From NCBI GenBank assembly GCA_014380255.1, contig JACMKG010000455.1, forward strand, positions 1 to 7,600: 7,600 nucleotides of DNA, given 5' to 3'. Under the pieces are notes generated by a model. It did no database searches. It was not told the origin of the DNA and saw nothing but the letters and a program-made list of their open reading frames with translations. Numbering within the stretch: the first letter of the stretch is position 1; every line of letters starts with the position of its first letter. This stretch comes from Prolixibacteraceae bacterium. GTDB lineage: Bacteria; Bacteroidota; Bacteroidia; Bacteroidales; Prolixibacteraceae. Positions 1 through 5,667 of the stretch are shown here, piece by piece. The translations under genes and the position numbers were made by a program.

Positions 1-696
1 CCGGACACGATCCATTTCAATGATCTGATCATTACCTCCCATAGATACAGGTGCCTTGACCGGTTCTTTTTTTTCTTCAACTTCAGCTTTTACTTCTTTC
101 TGAGGTGCCGGGACCGCTTCTTCTTTTTTGACTTCAGCTTTTCCTTTTTTTCTTTCTTCAATATAAGATAGAATGTCATCTTTCTGAACCCTTCCATTAA
201 GCCCGGAACCCTGAATCGATTCCAATTCACTCATGCTAACCTGTTCGGATTGGGCAATTGACAACACCAAAGGAGAATAAAACCTTGAAGATTTACTTTC
301 ATTAACCCCTGCTTCCGGCTTTGGCTGAACTTCTTCCTTCGGCTTTTCAGTTTTCGCAACCACCTTCTCTTCCGATTTCGCGGCCAATGGTTTTTCAGGC
401 GCCTTCTGAGGTTCAGGCTTTACTTCCTTCACTTCCTCTTCTTCACCTTCATCATCCCCCGTGCTAATGATTAACACTGTTTCGCCAACAGGAACCAGTG
501 AATTTACCTCAAAAAGGATTTTTTTTACCACTCCATCCACAGGAGAAGGAATTTCAGAATCAACTTTATCTGTTGCTACCTCGAAGATAGACTGATCTTC
601 TTCAATCTTATCTCCTTCTTTCACAAACCATTTAGTGATTGTAGCTTCCTGAACGCTTTCACCCAATTTAGGCATCTGAATTTTAAATTCTGACAT
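1..696 (-). CDS. 2-oxoacid dehydrogenase E2 (dihydrolipoyl acyltransferase), N-terminal part, cut by window edge
   Basis: This is the core E2 subunit of a 2-oxoacid dehydrogenase complex in the cytoplasm; it carries acyl groups on lipoyl-lysine and transfers them to CoA. The 232 visible codons start at ATG 694-696, with an in-frame TAA only 9 nt upstream, so the start is firm. Residues 1-78 are a lipoyl domain (begins MSEFKIQMPKLGESV) with the lipoylation site TDK, Lys44. Residues about 80-137 are a flexible linker rich in Glu, Lys, Pro and Ala. Residues about 138-178 are a peripheral-subunit-binding domain (SPLVLSIA, then GLNGRVQKDDIL). A second Lys/Glu/Ala linker follows, and the last residues (IEMDRVR) look like the first helix of the catalytic domain, which lies outside the window with its HxxxD active site. 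There is a single lipoyl domain. The sequence resembles Bacteroidota branched-chain or pyruvate-type E2 proteins; substrate cannot be decided here. A terminator at 1238-1270 separates it from the upstream operon. Confidence 0.93.
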   Translation of the reverse strand, partial: MSEFKIQMPKLGESVQEATITKWFVKEGDKIEEDQSIFEVATDKVDSEIPSPVDGVVKKILFEVNSLVPVGETVLIISTGDDEGEEEEVKEVKPEPQKAPEKPLAAKSEEKVVAKTEKPKEEVQPKPEAGVNESKSSRFYSPLVLSIAQSEQVSMSELESIQGSGLNGRVQKDDILSYIEERKKGKAEVKKEEAVPAPQKEVKAEVEEKKEPVKAPVSMGGNDQIIEMDRVR

Positions 697-796
697 ACTA
701 CTTTATTTAACATTAAGAATTTCAAGTTTCCAAACTAACTAACAAGATTTAGATTGAAAAGTTCAGCAGTGATAGATCAAAACTTTCTGGTAAACC

Positions 797-823
797 TAAG
801 ATTTGTGTTTATTCACAATCTTA
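797..823. repeat. Small bulged hairpin in the E2 5' leader region
   Basis: The arms TAAGATTTGTG (797-807) and CACAATCTTA (814-823) pair over 10 bp with one bulged T and a 6-nt loop. It lies about 100 nt upstream of the E2 start codon. No T-run follows on either strand, so it is not a typical terminator. It could be a leader structure or a protein-binding site; function is unknown. Confidence 0.35.
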
Positions 824-1027
824 AAATTTAAGGATGGTTTCTTTTTGTTAATTATTGATTAAACATCTCTTTGTGAATCAAAATTTATAATCCTCTAATT
901 TTTTTATCCTGATTAAACGAACCCGCAGCACCTAAGCAAAATCAGTTAAGGAGGTAATATATATGATATTATAGAAAACACGTTATCACAACCACGTATT
1001 AAAGGGGTAGGTACGCACTCTAATTAT

Positions 1028-1099
1028 CTGATCGGTATCTGTACTCTATCTGTACTAAAAACTTAAATTTAGTACAGATAGAGATCAAATGCCGATCAG
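1028..1099. repeat. Long imperfect inverted repeat (two 32-nt arms, 8-nt loop)
   Basis: The arms 1028-1059 and 1068-1099 are complementary at 28 of 32 positions. The inner 16 bp (CTCTATCTGTACTAAA and its complement) and the outer 8 bp (CTGATCGG) are perfect. The loop is 1060-1067. Weaker complementarity continues outward: GGTA..TACG..CAC at 1006-1018 against GTG.CGTA..TACC at 1119-1132, with an asymmetric interruption. The element lies beyond the operon terminator and upstream of E2. No T-run follows on either strand, so it is not an ordinary intrinsic terminator. It could be a MITE-like or REP-like palindrome, a structured RNA, or a protein-binding site. No target-site duplication was recognised. 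Confidence 0.75.
1036..1056. repeat. Tandem direct repeat inside the left arm of the inverted repeat
   Basis: TATCTGTACT occurs at 1036-1045 and again at 1047-1056, separated by one C. The right arm of the inverted repeat has a clean complement of only one copy; the counterpart of the other copy has diverged. This 11-bp periodicity is suggestive of adjacent protein-binding half-sites on one DNA face, but that is inference. Confidence 0.6.
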
Positions 1100-1237
1100 A
1101 TATCTAGACTCGAATATTGTGCCGTAGTTACCGGAAACAAACTGATTTCCCCGAGTTTTGATAGGCATAAAATAAAAAATAGCTTTTAAATAAAAGTGTA
1201 AAATTTCCAGAAGAAATTGGTAATAACGGATTGGTAC

Positions 1238-1270
1238 AAAAAAAGATGAGCCGGAAAAACCAACTCATCT
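1238..1270 (-). terminator. Intrinsic terminator of the regulator-pyrK-pyrD-hydrolase operon
   Basis: Read on the minus strand, AGATGAG (1270-1264) pairs with CTCATCT (1250-1244), with a further GG/CC pair inside after a 2x2 mismatch and a short T-rich loop. It is followed directly by a run of T (plus-strand A at 1238-1244). It begins about 39 nt after the serine hydrolase stop codon, the expected place for the end of this operon. Confidence 0.85.
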
Positions 1271-1308
1271 ATCGAAATAATTAAATCGTATTTTACTGAG
1301 ACGATCGA

Positions 1309-2622
1309 CTACACCTCAGGTTTATAGGTAAATAAGTCGTGATTGGGCCAATTTTTAATGCGCTTTTCAATCTTTCCCATCATGCCATTGATATAGGCAG
1401 GTAATCTAGGACCATTCCAGCTACTTGAATTGATTACAACAACCCAGGAAAATCCATTGCCCTGACGCTTCATTAAAGCAGAGGTTCCGGCCATGCTGCC
1501 TGTTCGTATCCAGTCGCCGTTGTCTTTTACAACTTTCCAACCCAATGGACCTCTAAAGAACTTATCATCAATCATTTGATTAATTAAATTACGGGGCAAC
1601 ATATCCGGAACGTCACCATGTCCATCAACGGCTACCAATAATTTAGCCAACTCAAGTGAAGAAGCAATCCATCCACCTGCCGGGCCAAGCAATTCAATGG
1701 GATTACCCCCATAAGGCTTGGGAACCATCCGGCCCGAGCCATCAAAACATGAAACCATCTGGTTATCATCAGACTGATAATATTTTACTTCATTGAATCG
1801 GCGTTCTGTAAGAAAGCTTTTTCCGATGTGCATATCTGTAATCCCAATGGGTTTCAACACTTCATTGCGCACATATTTCTCATAAGGTTGCCCACTTACT
1901 GATTCAATCACCTTTTGCAGGAACATATATCCCATGTTGGAATACGACGAGCGTGTACCGGGGTCAAAATGAAGCCTTCTCGAAGCGATAAAGCGAGAAT
2001 AGGAGTCCATGGTAGCTGCACCCTTCTCTCCGTTGAGTTCGAGCACCAGAAGCGAATTAAAGGCCATGTCACCGTAACGGACTGACCAGCCTCCGGCATG
2101 TGCCAGTAAATGACGAACCGTAATTTTATAAAGCCTTGGATCCTTTACGGAGTTGAAAATGGAATCTTTCAGAATAGCATCCGGGCCAAATACTTTGGAG
2201 TCAAGGGAAATGGATTTATGCTCCACAAGTTTCATGATGGCAACGGCCGTTATAAGCTTGCTTACACTGGCTATACGGAATAGTTGACCTGGCTCTACAG
2301 GCTGTTTGGCCTCCAAGTCAGAATATCCAAAACCTTTGGCATATACCAACTTCCCATTCTTAACAATGGACATAGTCAAACCGGTTAAGTTCCATTGCCG
2401 AAGAAATCCATTTACTTCTTTTTCAATGGCCTTGCTACCGGGAAATTCAGAAACCTCATTGGTTATTTTAAAATTTAATCCTTGTTCATCCAATTCCTCG
2501 TAATTATTTGGCAATTCGTGAGGTCCTGGTGTTATTGTGCAATGACACACCATCAATACAAAAACCAAAAAGTATTTTAAAAATTTTGTAGTATAGATAT
2601 GTGTCTTTATATAATTCAGCAT
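1309..2622 (-). CDS. Serine hydrolase, beta-lactamase/PF00144 superfamily, exported
   Basis: A 437-residue serine hydrolase of the class C beta-lactamase/D-aminopeptidase/esterase superfamily. The N-terminus (about residues 13-28) is a hydrophobic export signal after Lys/Thr-rich residues. It ends in Cys26 and Cys28, so a lipoprotein is possible, but the lipobox (LMVC) is poor. Catalytic motifs are in order: SVSK (Ser119, Lys122), YSN (227-229) and RTG (373-375) at the KTG/HTG position. LLAHAGGW (172-179) and GPAGGWIAS (313-321) are typical family blocks. It therefore acts outside the cytoplasm, most likely on a peptide, ester or amide; true antibiotic resistance cannot be inferred. The ATG overlaps the pyrD stop by 7 nt (ATGCTGA), so it is probably translated by coupling. 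It ends 39 nt before the operon terminator. Its role beside pyrimidine genes is unexplained. Confidence 0.9.
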   Translation of the reverse strand: MLNYIKTHIYTTKFLKYFLVFVLMVCHCTITPGPHELPNNYEELDEQGLNFKITNEVSEFPGSKAIEKEVNGFLRQWNLTGLTMSIVKNGKLVYAKGFGYSDLEAKQPVEPGQLFRIASVSKLITAVAIMKLVEHKSISLDSKVFGPDAILKDSIFNSVKDPRLYKITVRHLLAHAGGWSVRYGDMAFNSLLVLELNGEKGAATMDSYSRFIASRRLHFDPGTRSSYSNMGYMFLQKVIESVSGQPYEKYVRNEVLKPIGITDMHIGKSFLTERRFNEVKYYQSDDNQMVSCFDGSGRMVPKPYGGNPIELLGPAGGWIASSLELAKLLVAVDGHGDVPDMLPRNLINQMIDDKFFRGPLGWKVVKDNGDWIRTGSMAGTSALMKRQGNGFSWVVVINSSSWNGPRLPAYINGMMGKIEKRIKNWPNHDLFTYKPEV

Positions 2623-3527
2623 TGTAAACTTCCAATTAATTCATTAACAGACTGTACATTGTGCCTTTCCATATAGGATGTAATTCCATCTACTATCTGG
2701 CTTGGTATGGTTGGATCGACAAAGATAGCTGTTCCAACCTGCACGGCTGATGCACCCGCGATCATAAATTCGATGGCATCAGTTGCATTCATTATCCCAC
2801 CCATACCCATTACAGGTATTTGAACCGCATTATATACCTGCCAAACCATGCGCAAGGCAATTGGTTTTATAGCCGGCCCGGAAAGTCCCCCCGTAATTGT
2901 TGATAAAACAGGTTTTCTTGTTTCCGCATTGATAGCCATCCCCAACATCGTGTTGATTAGTGAAACAGCATCCGCTCCCTGACCTTCTACTGCCTTAGCG
3001 ATTTCAGCAATATTGGTGACATTGGGAGAAAGCTTTACGATTAACGTTTTATCATACACTTTTCGTACAGCTTTCACTACAGCTTCCGCTGATGGGCAAC
3101 TAATCCCAAACGCCATACCCCCTTCTTTTACATTGGGGCAGCTAATATTTAGCTCTATGGCAGGAATTCCGGGGATTTCATTCAATCGTTCAGTTAATAG
3201 CACATATTCCTCAATGGTTGAACCATTTACATTAACGATAATATGTGTATCAATATCCTTAATCCGAGGGTATATATTATTTAAAAAATTATCAACTCCT
3301 TTATTCTGTAATCCCACTGCATTAAGCATCCCCGAGGGTGTTTCAGCCATCCTGGGATAAGCATTTCCTTCGCGGTGCTTAAGGGTGGTTCCTTTTACTA
3401 CGATCCCTCCCAGTGATGAAAGATCTATAAAATCAGCAATCTCTTCACCAAAACCACAAGTTCCTGAAGCCGTCAATACAGGATTCTTAAAATCCAGTTG
3501 ATGAATCTTTACACCTAAATTTACCAT
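2616..3527 (-). CDS. pyrD: Dihydroorotate dehydrogenase B (NAD+), catalytic subunit
   Basis: Cytoplasmic FMN enzyme that oxidises dihydroorotate to orotate, the fourth step of UMP synthesis. At 303 residues it has normal class 1B length and covers the whole TIM barrel. Visible blocks are [13 protein letters not shown] (15-27), KGTT (45-48), the substrate-binding MLNAVGLQN (67-75), NISCPN (127-132) whose Cys130 is the catalytic base in class 1 enzymes, KLSPNV (165-170), and the FMN-phosphate-binding parts [10 protein letters not shown] (213-222) and [11 protein letters not shown] with [10 protein letters not shown] (241-267). Cysteine rather than serine as base, no membrane anchor and an adjacent pyrK all point to the NAD-linked class 1B enzyme, not the quinone-linked class 2. 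The ATG overlaps the pyrK stop by 7 nt (ATGGTAA), so the two subunits are probably translated in a coupled way. Confidence 0.97.
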   Translation of the reverse strand: MVNLGVKIHQLDFKNPVLTASGTCGFGEEIADFIDLSSLGGIVVKGTTLKHREGNAYPRMAETPSGMLNAVGLQNKGVDNFLNNIYPRIKDIDTHIIVNVNGSTIEEYVLLTERLNEIPGIPAIELNISCPNVKEGGMAFGISCPSAEAVVKAVRKVYDKTLIVKLSPNVTNIAEIAKAVEGQGADAVSLINTMLGMAINAETRKPVLSTITGGLSGPAIKPIALRMVWQVYNAVQIPVMGMGGIMNATDAIEFMIAGASAVQVGTAIFVDPTIPSQIVDGITSYMERHNVQSVNELIGSLQC

Positions 3528-4294
3528 TTTAAATCATTTACATTAAATACAGGCCCATCAGTACAAACGCATTTATGTCCTGCCTTGGTATCTTCAACAC
3601 AACATAGGCAGACTCCAAAACCACATGCCATCATATTTTCAAGAGAAACCTCACAAAAGATGGAGTTAACCAATGCAATCCTGCCAATGGCTTTCATCAT
3701 TTGATCAGGTCCGCAGGTATAGATTTTAGTGAATTTATCCAAATTACCGGCAAAAACGGTGTGATTGGTAACATATCCTTTTTCACCCATCGATCCGTCC
3801 TCAGTGGTAAAGTAGAATTTACCAAAAGGTCTATAAGCTTCTATATCAACATGGTCATATATCGTTCGGGCCCCGATAAGCACGTGTACATTCTCTGGAT
3901 CAAGGCCGCAGGTTTTTGCCAAAAACAACATGGGAGCAACCCCGCTTCCGCCGCCTATCAGAAGAATGCGATCTTCGGGAGAGGGAGGTGTAAATGATTT
4001 TCCAAGGGGAAGAATAGTGCTAATTTGTATACCGGGCCTGGTTTCAGTTAACTTTTTAGAACCTCTGCCCAGAATCTTTACCAGGATAGAAATCGTTTGA
4101 TTGCTATAATCTACATCGAGCACAGAAAAAGGCCTGCGTAGAAATATCTCCTTTGATTCCTTTACTTCAATATTTACAAACTGTCCCGGGCGAATATCAG
4201 CCACAGGGATGGGAGATTGTAGTTTTAGTAGGAAGTTATCCTTATTAAGTTGCTTATTCTCAATCAATAATAAATCAACTATCGTCTTTTTCAT
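3521..4294 (-). CDS. pyrK: Dihydroorotate dehydrogenase B, electron-transfer subunit
   Basis: FAD and 2Fe-2S subunit that passes electrons from PyrD-FMN to NAD+ in the PyrD2-PyrK2 complex. The 257 residues match the family length. An FAD-binding beta-barrel comes first, with RRPFSV (53-58) as the flavin motif. A ferredoxin-reductase-type nucleotide domain follows, with [10 protein letters not shown] (113-122) and YTCGPDQMM (192-200). A C-terminal cluster domain has CGFGVCLCC and CTDGPVF. By alignment to the family pattern C-x4-C-x2-C-xn-C the ligands are Cys224, Cys229, Cys232 and Cys244; Cys231 and Cys242 are additional cysteines. The ATG lies 36 nt after the regulator stop, with an in-frame TGA upstream at 4322-4324, and a 14-bp palindrome lies just before the start. 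Confidence 0.96.
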   Translation of the reverse strand: MKKTIVDLLLIENKQLNKDNFLLKLQSPIPVADIRPGQFVNIEVKESKEIFLRRPFSVLDVDYSNQTISILVKILGRGSKKLTETRPGIQISTILPLGKSFTPPSPEDRILLIGGGSGVAPMLFLAKTCGLDPENVHVLIGARTIYDHVDIEAYRPFGKFYFTTEDGSMGEKGYVTNHTVFAGNLDKFTKIYTCGPDQMMKAIGRIALVNSIFCEVSLENMMACGFGVCLCCVEDTKAGHKCVCTDGPVFNVNDLKW

Positions 4295-4302
4295 GCAAAT
4301 AA

Positions 4303-4316
4303 ATTTGCCGGCAAAT
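4303..4316. repeat. Perfect 14-bp palindrome in the regulator-pyrK gap
   Basis: ATTTGCCGGCAAAT is self-complementary over all 14 bp and lies 8 nt upstream of the pyrK ATG, in the 36-nt gap after the regulator stop. As RNA it has no proper loop, so it suits a dimeric DNA-binding protein or a weak structure near the pyrK ribosome site. The role is unknown and chance is possible. Confidence 0.5.
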
Positions 4317-4330
4317 ATAGCTCAAAAAAC

Positions 4331-4798
4331 TTATCGGGAAGGATTATAAACTTTAAAAGTTTGGTCATTATAAAATACGATAAGCCGCTCAATAGGCTTT
4401 TCTGAACCAAAAAGTGTACCTGGCAAATCGTTTTCCGGCTCTTTCTTTTCCTTGATAACCGGAGGAGGCGTTGGTTCTTTAGGAGCCGGAGGAGGTTCAT
4501 TAATTATTTCACGTTCAACTTTATCGGTTGGCTTATTAATAAGGGCAGGTTCCGGAGCCTGATCAAATAAAGTAGGGGGTTTAGCGCCTCCTTCAATCAT
4601 GCTGCCCTCACCTAATAAAAGCCATTTAGCATTAATACGCGGATAAATCTGCAAAAGCTTCTCAATGAACTGGAAGCTAGGTTTATTTCTTCCTTTTAAT
4701 ACATGGGTAACATTGGATCGCTGCACACCTATGGCATCGGCAAGCTCAGAAGGAGTAATGCCCATGTAATCTATAAATTTCTTGATCCGATCTTCCAT
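4331..4798 (-). CDS. XRE-family helix-turn-helix regulator, first gene of the pyrKD operon
   Basis: A 155-residue cytoplasmic DNA-binding protein. Residues about 3-66 form a HTH_3/Cro-C1 domain: ITPSELADAIGVQRSNVTHV (14-33) is the helix-turn-helix, followed by LKGRNKPSFQFIEKLL and the typical AKWLLLGEGSM. Residues about 70-130 are a Pro/Glu/Lys-rich, probably disordered linker. The C-terminus, RLIVFYNDQTFKVYNPSR (138-155), is a short conserved-looking tail that could fold as a small beta element or bind a partner. I chose ATG 4796-4798, not the in-frame ATG at 4822, because the -7 promoter element (4822-4829) covers the earlier one; transcription should begin near 4815. No metabolite-binding domain is present, so the signal is unknown. 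Leading position suggests it controls itself and the pyrK-pyrD-hydrolase genes; this is inference. Confidence 0.88.
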   Translation of the reverse strand: MEDRIKKFIDYMGITPSELADAIGVQRSNVTHVLKGRNKPSFQFIEKLLQIYPRINAKWLLLGEGSMIEGGAKPPTLFDQAPEPALINKPTDKVEREIINEPPPAPKEPTPPPVIKEKKEPENDLPGTLFGSEKPIERLIVFYNDQTFKVYNPSR

Positions 4799-4816
4799 AT
4801 AAATGTAAATTAACGA

Positions 4817-4889
4817 ATACACAAATGTAATAACTTTTTACATTCATGCAATTCACACTTGTAACATATGGCTTATTACATTTGTGTAT
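4817..4889. promoter_or_regulatory. Perfect 17-bp inverted repeat with a -7 element in each arm (putative operator)
   Basis: ATACACAAATGTAATAA (4817-4833) and TTATTACATTTGTGTAT (4873-4889) are exact reverse complements, separated by 39 nt. Each arm contains TACATTTG reading outward, so the site is built like a divergent pair. The leftward copy has a good -33 partner. The rightward one (4878-4885) has only a TTG at 16 bp spacing (4859-4861), so rightward transcription is uncertain. Related TTACATT/AATGTAA cores occur at 4802-4808 and 4839-4845. This is most simply a two-site operator for the adjacent regulator, allowing looping or cooperative binding; that function is inferred. Confidence 0.72.
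4822..4852 (-). promoter_or_regulatory. Bacteroidota-type promoter of the regulator-pyrKD operon
   Basis: On the minus strand ATTG (4852-4849) is followed by 19 bp and then TACATTTG (4829-4822), an exact TAnnTTTG -7 element at the spacing known for Bacteroidota sigma factor. Transcription should start near 4815, leaving a leader of only about 17 nt before ATG 4798. The -7 element sits inside the left arm of a perfect inverted repeat, so a protein bound to that repeat would block the promoter. Confidence 0.82.
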
Positions 4890-5667
4890 AGCAAATCAAA
4901 ATTGGTATCTAAAGGAGATTAATCCATTGTAGTAATACTTTATATATAATTTATAAATAGCTAGTTTATAGTGTTTTGATTTCACTTAAAGGCCTGTTTA
5001 TAGCCAAAATATACATATATGAATGAAGGATTTAAGTATTATTGGAAGTAAAAGCTATTTAAACACTGTTTATTAATGCTTTATGTAGTTAATTGAACCT
5101 GCTCTAAAAAAGAAGAAAAGGTGTTTATGAATGTTAATTGAAAATGAAAAATTAATTGAATTTAGTCAACTAATTTCTGTTTACATTTGTTTTGAGGAGT
5201 TGTCAATTTACAATTTACATGTTCTATTTACATTTTACTGTAGTTGCTATTTGTAAATTGTAAGAATTTTGGGGTGGTTGGGGGAAACAGCATTTAGCTC
5301 AAAGTACAAATGTTCATTTTACAAGACTTAAAGCTGACTACTAATCTAACTTCGCTCCTACTCTAATGAAATTTGACGATTGATCTTTTACTTTTTGCAA
5401 TAACCCATCGCTAACTGCATTAGAGATCTCTATCCTTGCCCTTCCCTTAATTCGGGATTAAATATTCAATTCTCATGAAGTTTCATGCATCAAAAACGGA
5501 CTATAAATAATTGATATTTCAAACTTTAATACAAAAGGAAGAGTGCAGGGATTTTCTGTGATTTAGAGGAAAAAGCTTTATTTTTCAACAAAAGCATAAA
5601 ATCGAGGGAAAAATTATTCATTGCATCTCCAAAATGTGTATTTTTCTCTTTTGATTAACATTTTCCT
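4890..5667. other. Long AT-rich gene-free stretch between regulator and metallophosphoesterase
   Basis: About 780 bp with no convincing gene, tRNA or known RNA. From 4900 to 5270 it is very AT-rich, with three copies of TTAATTGAA (5089-5097, 5134-5142, 5152-5160) and a cluster of TTTACA-type motifs (5181-5263). A G-rich patch follows at 5271-5284. Around 5341-5457 composition becomes more balanced, and one minus-strand frame is open for 38 codons without a start codon, perhaps a gene remnant. The last 200 bp should hold the promoter of the metallophosphoesterase; I see no good TAnnTTTG match, only TATTTTTC at 5639-5646 with a TTG 15 bp upstream. Confidence 0.6.
5181..5263. repeat. Cluster of TTTACA-type motifs resembling the operon operator
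   Basis: TTACATTTGT at 5181-5190 repeats exactly ten bases of the operator arm found at 4877-4886. It is followed by ATTTACAATTTACAT (5206-5220), ATTTACATTTTAC (5226-5238) and the opposite-strand form ATTTGTAAATTGTAAG (5248-5263). These may be further binding sites for the regulator at 4331-4798. The stretch is AT-rich and TTACATT also occurs a few times inside coding sequence in this window, so part of the signal may be composition. Confidence 0.4.

Larger units (their letters stand above)
697..1237. other. Gene-free stretch upstream of the E2 gene
   Basis: No ORF of convincing length exists on either strand. The stretch must contain the E2 promoter and leader on the minus strand, because the preceding operon ends in a terminator, but I could not find a good TTG-N19-TAnnTTTG match; several one-mismatch -7 candidates lack a -33 partner at proper spacing. 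What it does hold is a bulged hairpin (797-823), an SD-like AAGGAGGT (948-955) without a real ORF, and the long inverted repeat at 1028-1099. Confidence 0.6.

Noticed and set aside
948..975. Perfect Shine-Dalgarno-like AAGGAGGT followed by an ATG at 964
   Set aside because: The reading frame stops after three codons (ATG ATA TTA TAG), and genes here do not use such sites; most likely chance.
1908..2099. 63-codon minus-strand frame within the serine hydrolase
   Set aside because: Shadow frame lying wholly inside a gene with intact catalytic motifs.
1309..2622. Annotating the serine hydrolase as an antibiotic-resistance beta-lactamase
   Set aside because: The superfamily is dominated by peptidases and esterases, and no residue seen here is specific for beta-lactam resistance.
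4291..4500. 69-codon minus-strand frame
   Set aside because: Out-of-frame shadow of the regulator's Pro/Glu-rich linker, running to the pyrK start.
4799..4822. Longer start of the HTH regulator at ATG 4822
   Set aside because: It would begin within the -7 promoter element and add eight residues (MYSLIYIY) not expected before the conserved MEDRIKKFI start.
5131..5256. 41-codon plus-strand frame starting at ATG 5131
   Set aside because: AT-driven composition, rich in Leu/Tyr/Phe/Cys, overlapping the TTTACA motif cluster, with no recognisable family and no promoter; treated as chance.
5271..5284. G-rich patch GGGGTGGTTGGGGG as a possible G-quadruplex
   Set aside because: Only two long G-tracts and one GG; at best a weak two-layer structure, with no context to support a role.
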